64,000 bases of DNA from Arabiibacter massiliensis. GTDB taxonomy: Bacteria > Actinomycetota > Coriobacteriia > Coriobacteriales > Eggerthellaceae. The notes under the pieces were generated by a model, which was given only the letters and a program-made list of their open reading frames with translations, was not told the DNA's origin and ran no database searches. The stretch covers positions 1,798,001 to 1,862,000 of the forward strand of contig NZ_LT827021.1 of NCBI RefSeq assembly GCF_900169505.1, given 5' to 3'. Made by a program: the position numbers and the translations under genes. Of the stretch, positions 53,742 to 62,874 are shown piece after piece (position 1 is the first letter of the stretch; every line of letters begins with the position of its first letter).

Positions 53742-55274
53742 ATGGAAGTGAAACTGCCGCGTCTCAAGGTGGAGGTGCGCGAGGACGAGGGGTTCTCGCT
53801 CGGCAAGCTGTCGCTGCCGCTTATCGCAGGCTTCGGGTCGCACTGGGCATGGGTGTACCTCACCATGTTCAACGGCCAGCAGCTGTTCTTCTGGAACGCC
53901 GCCGACCCCGCGGCCACGGCGACGCTGTTCCACCCGGCCTCCCTCGTGTTCTTCGTGACGACGCTGTTCTCGTACGGCGTGCTCTCGCGCGCGTTCCGGA
54001 GGCTGTTCGCCACGCAGCGGCGGCGCAAGAGCATCCGGTTCCTCGGCGCGTCGCTCGCCTGCGCGGGGACGCTGCTCATGTGCCTGGCCGGCGTCGAGTC
54101 GGCGGCGGGAATCGCCGCGCTCGTTGCGGGAGGCGCGGCCACCGGCGTCGGCTCGGCCATCCTCTTGATGAGCTACGGTGTGTCGTTCGGGCAGTGCGAC
54201 ATCGCCACCATCGTCACCAGCACGGCGCTCTCGCTGGTGGCGGGCATCGCGCTGTACGCCCTCGTGTCGAACCTCGACGCGCTGCACCCGCTGGGAGCGG
54301 TGGCCGCGGCGCTCATCCCGTTCCTCGAGTGCTGGTGCCTTTACCGGTGCAGCACCGTGCTCATCGACAAGCTGGAGTTCGCCGCCATCACGCTCAAGGT
54401 GCGCAAGGCCCCGTTCGCGCTGCGCCTGTGCGCGCCGAGCCTCCTATTCGGGTTCGCGCTGGGGAACGTGCGCGTGCAGGCCATCGCCGACATGCACCTG
54501 GTGGGAGGCCTGGGGACGCAGATCGCCTGCATCGGGGCGGCCGCGCTCGTCGCGTGCGCACTCATGATCGCCGTCATGCTCACGCAGCGACAGCACCTCA
54601 ACTTCATGTTCCGCACGCTTCTGCCGCTCATCGCGGTGGCGCTCGTTGCGGTCCACTTCGTCGCCGACGCGACCCCTTTCACCACCTTCGCATTGCTTCT
54701 GTGCTACCTGCTGTTCGAAGGGGCCATGTGGGTGAGCTACGCCGACATCACGCAGCGGTTCCGCCTGACCGCGTTCGTCGTGTTCGGGTTCGGGCGCGGG
54801 GCGCTCGCGTTGGGGGCGCTTTTGGGCATCGCGGCCTCCGCCGCCATCCCCCAGCTCGATCCCGCCGTCGATCCGGCGAGCACGCTCGTCGTCGTGCTCG
54901 CGTGCGTCGTCGGGGGCTTCGGGGCGCTGCCGCGCGGAAGCGAGATCCGCGCCCTCGTGGTGGGCGAATCGGACAACCCCGCAGGCGAGCAGGACGCATC
55001 GCGTGAGCGCGCCGCCGAGGAGGCGTCACCCGAGAAGGCGCGCGCGGGGCGCTTCAAGCGCAAGTGCGAGCTGGTGGCCAACCGCTACCTGCTGTCGAAG
55101 AAGGAGACGGAGGTTCTGTTCCTGCTGGCGAAGGGCCGCAACGCCGCCTACATCCAGGAGCAGCTCTACATCTCCGAGGGCACCGCGCGCACCCACATGC
55201 GCCACATCTACAAGAAGATGGACATCCACACCCAGCAAGAACTCATCGACCTGGTGGAGGACGCGGAGGAGTGA
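53742..55274 (+). CDS. Membrane-embedded LuxR-type transcriptional regulator (no. 4)
   Basis: 510 residues. The N-terminal 25 residues are hydrophilic, then about 12 membrane segments fill 25-400. A charged linker (QDASRERAAEEASPEKARAG) leads to a LuxR helix-turn-helix at about 448-504 (LSKKETEVLFLLAKGRNAAYI, then ISEGTARTHMRHIYKKMD). It is divergent from the catechol-dehydroxylase-like operon. The start at 53742 follows GGGGAGGG. Likely senses a substrate of that enzyme or a related signal. Confidence 0.87.
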   Translation: MEVKLPRLKVEVREDEGFSLGKLSLPLIAGFGSHWAWVYLTMFNGQQLFFWNAADPAATATLFHPASLVFFVTTLFSYGVLSRAFRRLFATQRRRKSIRFLGASLACAGTLLMCLAGVESAAGIAALVAGGAATGVGSAILLMSYGVSFGQCDIATIVTSTALSLVAGIALYALVSNLDALHPLGAVAAALIPFLECWCLYRCSTVLIDKLEFAAITLKVRKAPFALRLCAPSLLFGFALGNVRVQAIADMHLVGGLGTQIACIGAAALVACALMIAVMLTQRQHLNFMFRTLLPLIAVALVAVHFVADATPFTTFALLLCYLLFEGAMWVSYADITQRFRLTAFVVFGFGRGALALGALLGIAASAAIPQLDPAVDPASTLVVVLACVVGGFGALPRGSEIRALVVGESDNPAGEQDASRERAAEEASPEKARAGRFKRKCELVANRYLLSKKETEVLFLLAKGRNAAYIQEQLYISEGTARTHMRHIYKKMDIHTQQELIDLVEDAEE

Positions 55275-55337
55275 GTTTTTCTTTTGGGATAATTTTTCAT
55301 GTGAAGCGTCCATGCCGGAAACGCTGCTTGCCCCCTT

Positions 55338-55600
55338 GCTGCAAAATGATTTGAGCAATGCATGAATCAGCGGGGCAAAACCGCGCTTTGTGGGCACCTG
55401 TGCGAGGGCACATGAGAGAAATCCCAGGTCAATATGATACTTCATTAGTATCGATTCGTCCGTTTCCTTGCAAGGAACCCTTGAAAACGCGCGCGGAGCC
55501 CCCTGCGGGGGCGGCTCGTCCGTCTGCAAGGGGGTTGGGGAGACGAACCGCGCCCGCAGGGGGCTCCGATCGGCGCAATGTTCCAATTGGGGACAGATGC
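55338..55600. repeat. C element, copy 2
   Basis: Same order as copy 1: TTGCTGCAAAATGATTTGAG, AATCAGCGGGGC, then AAATCCCAGGTC and GATTCGTCCGTTT. The large hairpin is at 55495-55567 (GGAGCCCCCTGCGGG arm) and is nearly identical to copy 1. A degenerate palindrome (TTGGGGACAGATGCC) ends it. The outer stem is weaker than in copies 1 and 3. Confidence 0.75.
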
Positions 55601-55625
55601 CTTTTGGGGCTACGAGAATGCTCAA

Positions 55626-55641
55626 TGTTTCATGTGAAACA
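55626..55641. promoter_or_regulatory. Near-perfect parS-like site
   Basis: TGTTTCATGTGAAACA, one central mismatch to parS. Flanking A and T extend the palindrome as at the first site. It may be a weaker ParB site. Confidence 0.6.
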
Positions 55642-55694
55642 TCTCGGGCCCTCGGAGGGCCCCACCGCCGCGGGGACGGCGGGGCCGGCTAGTC

Positions 55695-56564
55695 CTAGTA
55701 GAACATAAAGACCGAGAGGCCCAGGTTGTAGAAGGCCACGCGGAGGCAGACCGCGCCGATCAGGGCGGCGACCACCGCGACGGAGCCCCAGAGCTTCCAG
55801 TTGGCGGACTTCTTGCCCATGAAGGCGGCGACCAGGGGGACGATCGCGCCGACGACCACGGCACCGCCCCAGAGCAGGGGCGCTTGGCCTCCGACGGTGG
55901 CGGCGGCGTCGGCCATGGCCTTCGTCGGGTGCGTCGGGTCGAAGTAGAAGCCGACCTCGGCGAAGGAGCCGCCGCTCGCCTGGAGGAAGGCGGCGAAGGC
56001 GACTGCCGCGACGGCCGCGAGGGCCGCGCCGATCAGGGCCGGGAGGCCGATGGGCTTGACGTCGTCGCCCTTCGCCGCCATGATGACGGCCATCGTCGCG
56101 GGGCCGAGCACGCAGGCGTTGCCGATCACGTAGAGGATCCAGAGCACGCTGTCCCACGCCGGCCTGGCGGCCATGGTGTAACTGTGCGCCATCACGGCCA
56201 CGAGCACCGCGCACACGGCGATCGAGACGCCGGCCAGCCACTTCGGCACGCTCGCCCCGTCGTCGGACTTCCGCATCATGACCAGGTACGCCACCGCGAC
56301 CACGGCCAGCACCACGATGGCGATGAGCTCCTGCGTTATCCCGGAGGTCAAGTGCCCGAACCCGTTGAAGATCCTCTCCCAATGCTCCAAGTGGAAGAAC
56401 ACCGCCACGCCGCCGACGGCCAGCAGCACCGCCGATGCCACCCAAGCCGTCATCTGCGACTTCTTCCCCGCACCGCGCAGCGCCATCAGCGCCTGCGTCC
56501 CGAACAATCCCGCGCTCCACGCCACCAGTGTGGTGAACGCGATCAAAGGCCACTGCAATTCCAT
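55695..56564 (-). CDS. NrfD/DmsC-like membrane anchor, module 2
   Basis: 289 residues, the near-twin of 48625-49494: the segments AWVASAVLLAVGGVAVFFHLE, GFGHLTSGITQELIAI and LRVAFYNLGLSVFMFY are unchanged. Its ATG overlaps the Fe-S stop (TAATG). The start at 56564 was chosen to match the twin. It passes menaquinol electrons to the module 2 Fe-S subunit. Confidence 0.88.
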   Translation of the reverse strand: MELQWPLIAFTTLVAWSAGLFGTQALMALRGAGKKSQMTAWVASAVLLAVGGVAVFFHLEHWERIFNGFGHLTSGITQELIAIVVLAVVAVAYLVMMRKSDDGASVPKWLAGVSIAVCAVLVAVMAHSYTMAARPAWDSVLWILYVIGNACVLGPATMAVIMAAKGDDVKPIGLPALIGAALAAVAAVAFAAFLQASGGSFAEVGFYFDPTHPTKAMADAAATVGGQAPLLWGGAVVVGAIVPLVAAFMGKKSANWKLWGSVAVVAALIGAVCLRVAFYNLGLSVFMFY

Positions 56565-57202
56565 TACTCTCCCCCTCCCTTCCACTCGCGACCTCGCAAA
56601 ATGTACACGTACGACGGCTTGTTCCCCACGTCGGGCAGGTGATGCACCTCGGACGCATCCCACGGCCTACTCGTCGCCGTGATGGGCTGGAACGGCTCGC
56701 CCTCGCGCGCCGGCGGCCCCACGAACGTCTCCACGCCCTGCTCCAAGTCGCCGAAGAACCGCGCGCGGCCGCCGCATTGGCGCACGCATTCCGGCAGCTC
56801 GCCCTGCGCGATCTTCTGCTCGCACAGCGTGCACTTCTCCACCACGCGCTCCTCCTCGTTGAGGTACCGTACACCGTAGGGGCAGCTCATCGCGCAGAAC
56901 TGGCAGCCGATGCATTTCGATTTGTCCACCTGCACCGTACCGTCCTCAAGCTTCATGGACGCCCCCGTCGGACATACCTTCACGCACTCGGGATCCTCGC
57001 AGTGCTGGCAGGTGACGGGCAGATAGTACATCTCCACGTCGGGAAACTTCCCCGAGCCGCCCGGAATAGGGTTCGGCCCGATGCGCAGCACCTTGTTCCA
57101 AAACGCGCCGGGCGCTATGCCGTTCACGATCTTGCACGACACCGAACAGGCCAAACAAGACACGCATCGGTTCAAGTCGGTGGCGATTGCGTACTGGGTC
57201 AT
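56564..57202 (-). CDS. DmsB-like 4Fe-4S electron-transfer subunit, module 2
   Basis: 212 residues with four complete motifs: CVSCLACSVSC, CQHCEDPECVKVC, CIGCQFCAMSC and CTLCEQKIAQGELPECVRQC. The core is close to 49494-50159, but the C-terminal 45 residues (EGEPFQPITATSRPWDASE) differ. It is one base from the catalytic gene stop and one base overlap with the anchor. Confidence 0.91.
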   Translation of the reverse strand: MTQYAIATDLNRCVSCLACSVSCKIVNGIAPGAFWNKVLRIGPNPIPGGSGKFPDVEMYYLPVTCQHCEDPECVKVCPTGASMKLEDGTVQVDKSKCIGCQFCAMSCPYGVRYLNEEERVVEKCTLCEQKIAQGELPECVRQCGGRARFFGDLEQGVETFVGPPAREGEPFQPITATSRPWDASEVHHLPDVGNKPSYVYILRGREWKGGGE

Positions 57203-57203
57203 G

Positions 57204-60101
57204 CTACACCTCCTCCTCGGCCTTCACGGGCATCCACTTCTTCAGGCGCGGATCGTCGGGCTCGGCGATGATCGGCGTCCCGTCCTCCACCGCGCACGGC
57301 ACCACCACGCCGCCCAGGCAGTTCTCGGGCGTGGCCTTGTATATCTTCACCAGATAGGCGCGCAGCGTCGTCGCGCCGCTGATGGGGTCTTGCGCCTGGT
57401 CGTCCACGAGCGCGTTGATGTTCGACAGCTCCCAGCCGTGGCTCGGCGCGGGCAGCTCGGGGAACCACCAGCCGTGGTCGGCCTCCGCCACGCCGGGCGC
57501 GATGCCGTAGAACAGATCGGCCACCTGGCGCACCTTGCCGCGGCGCGACTCGATCCAGCACCAATCGCCCTGCTCGATGCCCAGCTCGGCCGCCGTCTCC
57601 GGGTTGATCTGGAACGTCGGCACCACCGCCTGCTCGCGGCAGTAGGGCTGCTGACGCCCCTCGCTGTGGAAGAACACGGGAATGCGCCGCCCGGTGGTGA
57701 GGATGATCGGGTACTCCGTATGTACGTCGGGCGTGGAGTACGGGCTCTCAAGCGGCTCGCGCACCACCGGCAGCTCCTCGCCGGGATGGTACGACTCCAG
57801 GATGGTGGAGAACAGCTCGAAGCGCGTCGTGGGCGTCTCGAAGCCCGGCAGGCCGTCCTTGCGCATGTATCCCAGCAGATGGCGGCGGAAGTAGCCGATG
57901 GGGCTCACCTTGCGCAGATCCCACTGCCCATGCTCCTGGTACTGCCGCATGAAGTCGTCCCAGTCCTTGAACTCGAGCTTGTCGCCCTCAGGCCCGGGTA
58001 TCTGCATGCCGTGCGTGGAATGCAGGATGGCCAGCTCGTTCACCTGCTTCTCGTCGGGCCACTGGGTGGACAGCCACTCCTTCGGCCAGAACGGCGGCGC
58101 TGTCTCGGCCGAGGCCGGCCACCAGGGGATGCCCATCTTCTTGAGGATCTGGATGATCTGCGGCGTGTCCCACCGGGCCTCGGCGAGCGGCTTCACCGCG
58201 GCCACCTGGGCGCCGAACCCGCTTTCCGCGCCCTGCGAGATGCGCAGGTTGTCGATTTCCAGGAAGTGCGCCGCCGGCACGAGGATGTCGGCCAGCTCCA
58301 CCGTGGGCGCGAACCACAGCTCGGCCGCCCAGTAGAAGTCGAGAGACTTGAACGCCTCCCAGTTCTTGGTCGCGTTGCCCGAATGGTGGTGCGTCCCGGT
58401 GGACGAGATCATGCCGCGGATGGGGTACGGCTTGCCCGTGAGGACCATGTCGGTGGCGCTCGTCTGGTCGTGGTGGAACGCCGCGCCGCCGATGGTCTGG
58501 AAGAACGGGATGAGCGGGAACTTGTCGCCGCCCGCCACGCGGGCGCGCAGCTCGGGCGCCTGCATGGGCGCGCCGAAGGGCGTCGCGTAGTTGATGAAGA
58601 TGTTGTACAGGTAGTGCACCGTCTCGCCGCCGCGGTTGCCGCCCGGCGTGTCGAGGTTGCCCATGAGCGCCGACAAGATGAGCGGGATACGCGTGGCCTG
58701 CACCGCGTTGCCCGCGTGCTCGAGCGCCAGCTGGTACTGGATGCCGCCCTGCATGAGCTTGCAGCCGTACTCCTCCGCCACCGCGCGGATGACGTCGGGC
58801 TCGACCCAGCAGTGCTCGGCCGTCTTCTCGACGTCCCATTCGGCGATGCGCTGGCTGAACAGCTCGAACGTCGGCGTCGCGGAAACCGTGCGGCCGTCTT
58901 TGAGCTGCACCTCGTACGTGCCGTCGATCGCGGGGTCGATGTCGATGGCGAAGCCGTTGTCCTCCACCAGGTAGCCCTCGCCGTGCTTCACGATCTCGGT
59001 GGGCTTGGCGTAGGAGGTCTCGCCCTCCCACAGCGCCGTCTCGGAATCGAACCAGGTCAACCGCTCGTTCTTCTTGTCCCACACCATGAAGCGCTTGGGG
59101 CTGCCGCCCTCGCGCACGTCCGACTCCTTCAGCAGGCGCGTGCGGATGTTCAGCGGATAGCCCTGGTTGTCCAGATGGGCCGTCCACGAGAAGCCGCTCG
59201 GCTCCAGCTCCTGCACGTACAGGAAGGGGCCGTTCGTCCACTTCTTCACGAACAGCTGGTCATAGCTCTCCATCTCGTTCACGATGACGTTGAGCAGCGC
59301 CATGCCGAAGGCGTCGTCGGTTCCCGGCCGCAGGTGCACCCGGATGTCGGCCTCCTTGCCGAGGTTCTGCAGGCGCGGCCCCACGCAGATGGACGTGCGG
59401 GCGTTCACCTGGGCGTCCACCGTCACGCGGTTCGCGTTGTCGTAGTTGGATATCTCCTGGTTGGTGCCCCACTGGAAGAACACCTCCACGCCGTCGTTGA
59501 GCGAGATCCAGTGCGCCGGGAAGCACGTGAGCGCCCCCGCCTCGGTGCGCGGGCCCTTGCACACCTGGCCCGCCGTGCAGCCGCCATTGGGGCTGCCCAC
59601 GTAGTAGCCGAACATCATGGAGCCGTAGCTGGTGATGCGGCTCGTGCCGTGCAGCGACTTGATGGACGGCCCGCCGTACTTGTCGATGAGCTCCTGGAAC
59701 CCCTTGGCGCCGGCCTCGATGGCCTCGTCCCAGCTGATGCGCACCCAGCCGGGATCTTCGCCCTTGGGGTTCGTGCGCTTCATCGGGTAGCGCAGGCGCT
59801 CGGGGTGGTAGAGCGCCTGGGCGGCGGACTTCCCCTTCGCGCACAGGTTGCCACGGCTCGTGATGGCGCTCTCGTCGCCCGTGATGTCGATCACGCGGCC
59901 GTCCTGCACCCACACCCAGGTGCCACACTCCATCTTGCCGCACGCGCGGCAGTGGCTCCTCACCTTGCGCACCTCGCCCGCCGGCGCTGACGCGCTTTCA
60001 GCGAACGCCGAAGCGGCGGCCGTCGTCGACAAGCCCAGCGCGGCCCCCGTGACGGCGGCGCACTTCATGAAGGTGCGGCGCGTGCACTTCAAATGCCCCA
60101 T
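57204..60101 (-). CDS. Catechol-dehydroxylase-like bis-MGD molybdoenzyme, module 2
   Basis: 965 residues, Tat signal TRRTFMKCA (8-16). Cluster Cys51, Cys54, Cys59, Cys87 (HCRACGKMECG and LCAKGKS). GQVCKGPRTEAGA (178-190) gives Cys181 as the likely molybdenum ligand. FFHSEGRQQPYCREQ and GWWFPELPAPSHGWELSNINALVDD match the C-terminal region of catechol dehydroxylases. MKRTNPKGEDPGWVRISWDEA is shared with module 1, but the enzymes differ over most of their length, so different substrates are likely. Divergent LysR regulator instead of LuxR. Confidence 0.88.
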   Translation of the reverse strand: MGHLKCTRRTFMKCAAVTGAALGLSTTAAASAFAESASAPAGEVRKVRSHCRACGKMECGTWVWVQDGRVIDITGDESAITSRGNLCAKGKSAAQALYHPERLRYPMKRTNPKGEDPGWVRISWDEAIEAGAKGFQELIDKYGGPSIKSLHGTSRITSYGSMMFGYYVGSPNGGCTAGQVCKGPRTEAGALTCFPAHWISLNDGVEVFFQWGTNQEISNYDNANRVTVDAQVNARTSICVGPRLQNLGKEADIRVHLRPGTDDAFGMALLNVIVNEMESYDQLFVKKWTNGPFLYVQELEPSGFSWTAHLDNQGYPLNIRTRLLKESDVREGGSPKRFMVWDKKNERLTWFDSETALWEGETSYAKPTEIVKHGEGYLVEDNGFAIDIDPAIDGTYEVQLKDGRTVSATPTFELFSQRIAEWDVEKTAEHCWVEPDVIRAVAEEYGCKLMQGGIQYQLALEHAGNAVQATRIPLILSALMGNLDTPGGNRGGETVHYLYNIFINYATPFGAPMQAPELRARVAGGDKFPLIPFFQTIGGAAFHHDQTSATDMVLTGKPYPIRGMISSTGTHHHSGNATKNWEAFKSLDFYWAAELWFAPTVELADILVPAAHFLEIDNLRISQGAESGFGAQVAAVKPLAEARWDTPQIIQILKKMGIPWWPASAETAPPFWPKEWLSTQWPDEKQVNELAILHSTHGMQIPGPEGDKLEFKDWDDFMRQYQEHGQWDLRKVSPIGYFRRHLLGYMRKDGLPGFETPTTRFELFSTILESYHPGEELPVVREPLESPYSTPDVHTEYPIILTTGRRIPVFFHSEGRQQPYCREQAVVPTFQINPETAAELGIEQGDWCWIESRRGKVRQVADLFYGIAPGVAEADHGWWFPELPAPSHGWELSNINALVDDQAQDPISGATTLRAYLVKIYKATPENCLGGVVVPCAVEDGTPIIAEPDDPRLKKWMPVKAEEEV

Positions 60102-60193
60102 AATCCCTCCTCCGTTTGGATCAACGATTCCTTTTGCGGTACTATGTGCGGAACGTTCCTCGGGGGTCATCGTACGGAGCGCGGGGGGCATGC

Positions 60194-60210
60194 TCAATCG
60201 ATTTGATTGC
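60194..60210. promoter_or_regulatory. LysR-type operator candidate
   Basis: CAATC (60195-60199) and GATTG (60205-60209) form a dyad that also satisfies T-N11-A. It lies 30 bases before the LysR gene, in the region divergent from module 2. Confidence 0.5.
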
Positions 60211-60239
60211 AGCTGAGTATTCCGAGGGGGAATAGCGGT

Positions 60240-61154
60240 ATGCACATCTCGTATCTGAAGGAGTTCGTGGAGCTGGTCTACTGCCTCAACTACAGCGAGG
60301 CGTCGCGCAACCTCAACACCGCTCAGTCCACGCTGAGCAAGCACGTGCTGGCTCTGGAGCGTGAATGCGGCGCCGAGCTGCTTGTGCGCTCGAGCGCGCA
60401 GGTGCGGCTCACGCAGGAGGGGCAGGCGCTGTTCGAGGGGGCGCTCGACATCATCGACGCGCACGACCGCACCCTCGAGCGCATCGCCGAGTTGAAGAAG
60501 GATCCGCCGATCACCGTGGGAGGACTGTACCGCAATCCGCACCTCGTGCGCATCGTCAACGCCATCCTCAACCGTCAGCGCGAAAACGGCTCGCCCCTCG
60601 GCGTGCGCTACGACAACAGCCGCCAGCGCCCCTTCGTCGAGCTGGTGGAGAACGGCACGCTCGACGTCGCGTTCACCATGATGGAGCACGGCGCCGAGCC
60701 GCCGGAGGGCCTCGCGGCGCTGCACCTGTTCGACGACCCGCTCGTGGCCATCATGATGAAGGACCATCCCCTCGCCGACCGCGCGTCCCTGCAGGTGGGC
60801 GACCTCGACAAGCAGAAGCTGCTCTCGCCCGACGGGGTGTACGCCATCGCCGGGGCGAAGATCGCGCGCAAGCTGTTCGCCAGCAAGGGCGCTCAGCCCA
60901 TCTACCGGCCCGTGTTCCTGCAGTCGGTGCAGGACTTCCCCACGCTCGACATCGCCGACAACCTGCTGGTGGTGGAGCGCTCGCTGCAACAGCAGCAGCC
61001 CCTCACCGACGACCATCGCGTGCTGCCGTTCGACGACGAGGACGCGTGCTTCCCGTTCTACGCGGTGTATCGGCAGGAGCCGCGCAGCCAGGCGATCGCG
61101 CGGTTCGTCGAGGAGCTGGAGGAAGAGGCCCGCCGGTTCCGCGAGGGTCGGTGA
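60240..61154 (+). CDS. LysR-family transcriptional regulator
   Basis: 304 residues. N-terminal winged helix (1-60: YLKEFVELVYCLNYSEASRNLN, then STLSKHVLALERECGAELLVR). A periplasmic-binding-like effector domain is at about 90-295. Divergent from the module 2 catalytic gene, so it probably controls it, with a small aromatic or related compound as effector (inference). The start at 60240 follows GAGGGGG; an ATG 33 bases earlier would add an unlikely leader. Confidence 0.92.
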   Translation: MHISYLKEFVELVYCLNYSEASRNLNTAQSTLSKHVLALERECGAELLVRSSAQVRLTQEGQALFEGALDIIDAHDRTLERIAELKKDPPITVGGLYRNPHLVRIVNAILNRQRENGSPLGVRYDNSRQRPFVELVENGTLDVAFTMMEHGAEPPEGLAALHLFDDPLVAIMMKDHPLADRASLQVGDLDKQKLLSPDGVYAIAGAKIARKLFASKGAQPIYRPVFLQSVQDFPTLDIADNLLVVERSLQQQQPLTDDHRVLPFDDEDACFPFYAVYRQEPRSQAIARFVEELEEEARRFREGR

Positions 61155-61226
61155 CGGGGAGCCCGCACGGTCGGAAACCCTGACTGCGGTACAGGATCGC
61201 GCTGCGGAGGAGCGCAGAGGAGTAGA

Positions 61227-61320
61227 TTTTCCCTATCAGGATAATTTTGTGTCGATTCGCTGGCAATATCCCAATGGGGAAAATTTCGACAGACTCAGCT
61301 GCTATATTCCCAATAGGGAA
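61227..61320 (+). promoter_or_regulatory. Three HipB-type operators, 39 bp apart
   Basis: The dyads TTCCC-TATC-AGGAT (centre 61235.5), ATCCC-AATG-GGGAA (61274.5) and TTCCC-AATA-GGGAA (61313.5) are spaced exactly 39 bp apart. Each is followed by AATTT-like bases. The TATATT at 61303-61308 overlaps the third and may be the -10. E. coli HipB sites have TATCC-N8-GGATA, which these resemble. Confidence 0.75.
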
Positions 61321-61342
61321 AATTCGCATGAAAGGAGGTGCC

Positions 61343-61573
61343 ATGGCCTTCGACCAAGGAAGCGTCGTGTACGACCCGGAGGAGCTCGGGCGCGCCATCC
61401 GCGCGCGCCGGAAGAAGCTCGGCTACACGCAGGGCCAGGTGGCCGCGTTCAACCGGTGCAGCGTGCGCTTCGTGAGCGAGCTGGAACGCGGGAAGAGCGG
61501 CGCGGGCATCGGCCAGGTGCTCCGCATCATGAACAGCATCGGACTCGACCTCGCCGCGATCGAAAGGGGCTAG
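61343..61573 (+). CDS. hipB: HipB-like antitoxin, XRE helix-turn-helix
   Basis: 76 residues. The helix-turn-helix is at about 15-70 (RARRKKLGYTQGQVAAFNRCSVRFVSELERGKSG). It represses the operon and neutralises HipA. The start at 61343 was chosen for AAAGGAGGT (61331-61339), an ideal ribosome binding site. The stop is one base before the hipA start. Confidence 0.9.
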   Translation: MAFDQGSVVYDPEELGRAIRARRKKLGYTQGQVAAFNRCSVRFVSELERGKSGAGIGQVLRIMNSIGLDLAAIERG

Positions 61574-61574
61574 C

Positions 61575-62828
61575 ATGGACGCCCTCGAAGTCTTCCGCTT
61601 CTTCAACGGCGAATTCGAGAAAACCGGCGCCCTTGAACGCGAGGGACGGGAGACGACGTTCGCGTACGATCCGCAGTACCTGGCAAGCGCGCATCCCGAT
61701 CCCCTGTCGTTCTCGCTCCCCCTGCGAAGCGAGCCTTTCCTGCCGCACGAGCACGAAGGGTTCTTCGAGGGCATCGTCCCCGAGGGCCACACGCGCCAAG
61801 AGCTCTCCCACCGCCTGGGCGTGTCGCCCTCCGACTGGCTCAGCATGCTCGCACGGCTCAATTGCGAATGCGTCGGCGCGCTCATGTTCCGCACGCCCGA
61901 CGCGTGTCCGGAGGACTTCGCACCTGCGTACGAGCCCTTCGCTTTCGAGCGCTTCGAGGAGCTTCTCGCCGCCCCGGCTTACGCCGCCACGTTGGAGATG
62001 GAGCTGACCAGGCTGTCGCTTGCCGGAGCGCAGGCGAAGATAGGGCTGTGCCATGCAGGGGACAACCCTCGCGACAACTGGCTCGCGCCGCTCGGCACCG
62101 CCCCGTCGACCCACATCGTCAAGATCCCTGACGAGCGGCATCCGCATCTCGCCGTCAACGAGCACCTGTGCATGGAGGCGGCGCGCGCTTGCGGCCTGAG
62201 CGCCGCGGAGACCTTCGTCATTCCCGGGAAGAGGCCCCTTCTCGCCGTGCGGCGATTCGACCGTGCGGTCGCCGACGACGCGAGCGCGCCCATCCGCCTG
62301 CATCAAGAGGACTTCTGCCAGGCCGCCGGATTCCCCTCGTACGGCAAGTACGAGCTCGAGTTCACCGACAACTACGCCGCGATCGCCAACCGCGTTTTGA
62401 ACCGCTGCTCGTCTGACCTCATCCGCGACAAGACGGAGTTCGCGCGCCAGATTGCGTTCGACTACCTCATCGGCAACTGCGACAACCATCTGAAGAACTA
62501 CTCGCTGCTCTACTCGCCCGACTGGAAGAGGCGCGCCCTGGCGCCGGCGTACGATCTCGTGTCCACCACCGTTTTGGGATACTCGCGGGTCATGGGCATC
62601 TCGATCGGCGACACTCGCGAGCTCGACGAGATCACGCGCGAGGACTGGCGGCTGTTCGCCGGCGACCTGGAGATGCCCGAAGGGATCGTCTTCGACGCGC
62701 TCGCCGGCCTGAGCGACGCCATCCCCGAGGCCCTCAGGTCGAAGGCGGCAGAGGAGCCCGCCCCGCACGCCCATGAGGTGGCCGAGGCCATCATCGAAGA
62801 CATGCGCCCGCGGACGACCTCCCTCTAG
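61575..62828 (+). CDS. hipA: HipA-family serine/threonine kinase toxin
   Basis: 417 residues. The Gly-rich loop LSLAGAQAKIGL (147-158) contains the Ser that is autophosphorylated in HipA. The catalytic residues are Asp303 in LIGNCDNHLKNYSLL and Asp327 in APAYDLVSTTV. In E. coli the HipA kinase inactivates GltX and halts growth. The N-terminal part (FNGEFEKTGALEREGRETTFAYDPQYL) is the HipA N domain. The full length and intact active site suggest a working toxin. It lies at the end of the module 2 cassette. Confidence 0.92.
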   Translation: MDALEVFRFFNGEFEKTGALEREGRETTFAYDPQYLASAHPDPLSFSLPLRSEPFLPHEHEGFFEGIVPEGHTRQELSHRLGVSPSDWLSMLARLNCECVGALMFRTPDACPEDFAPAYEPFAFERFEELLAAPAYAATLEMELTRLSLAGAQAKIGLCHAGDNPRDNWLAPLGTAPSTHIVKIPDERHPHLAVNEHLCMEAARACGLSAAETFVIPGKRPLLAVRRFDRAVADDASAPIRLHQEDFCQAAGFPSYGKYELEFTDNYAAIANRVLNRCSSDLIRDKTEFARQIAFDYLIGNCDNHLKNYSLLYSPDWKRRALAPAYDLVSTTVLGYSRVMGISIGDTRELDEITREDWRLFAGDLEMPEGIVFDALAGLSDAIPEALRSKAAEEPAPHAHEVAEAIIEDMRPRTTSL

Positions 62829-62874
62829 CACAGATACGTGAGGCATTCGTGCTTGAAGTGCTGTTTATGCCGCA

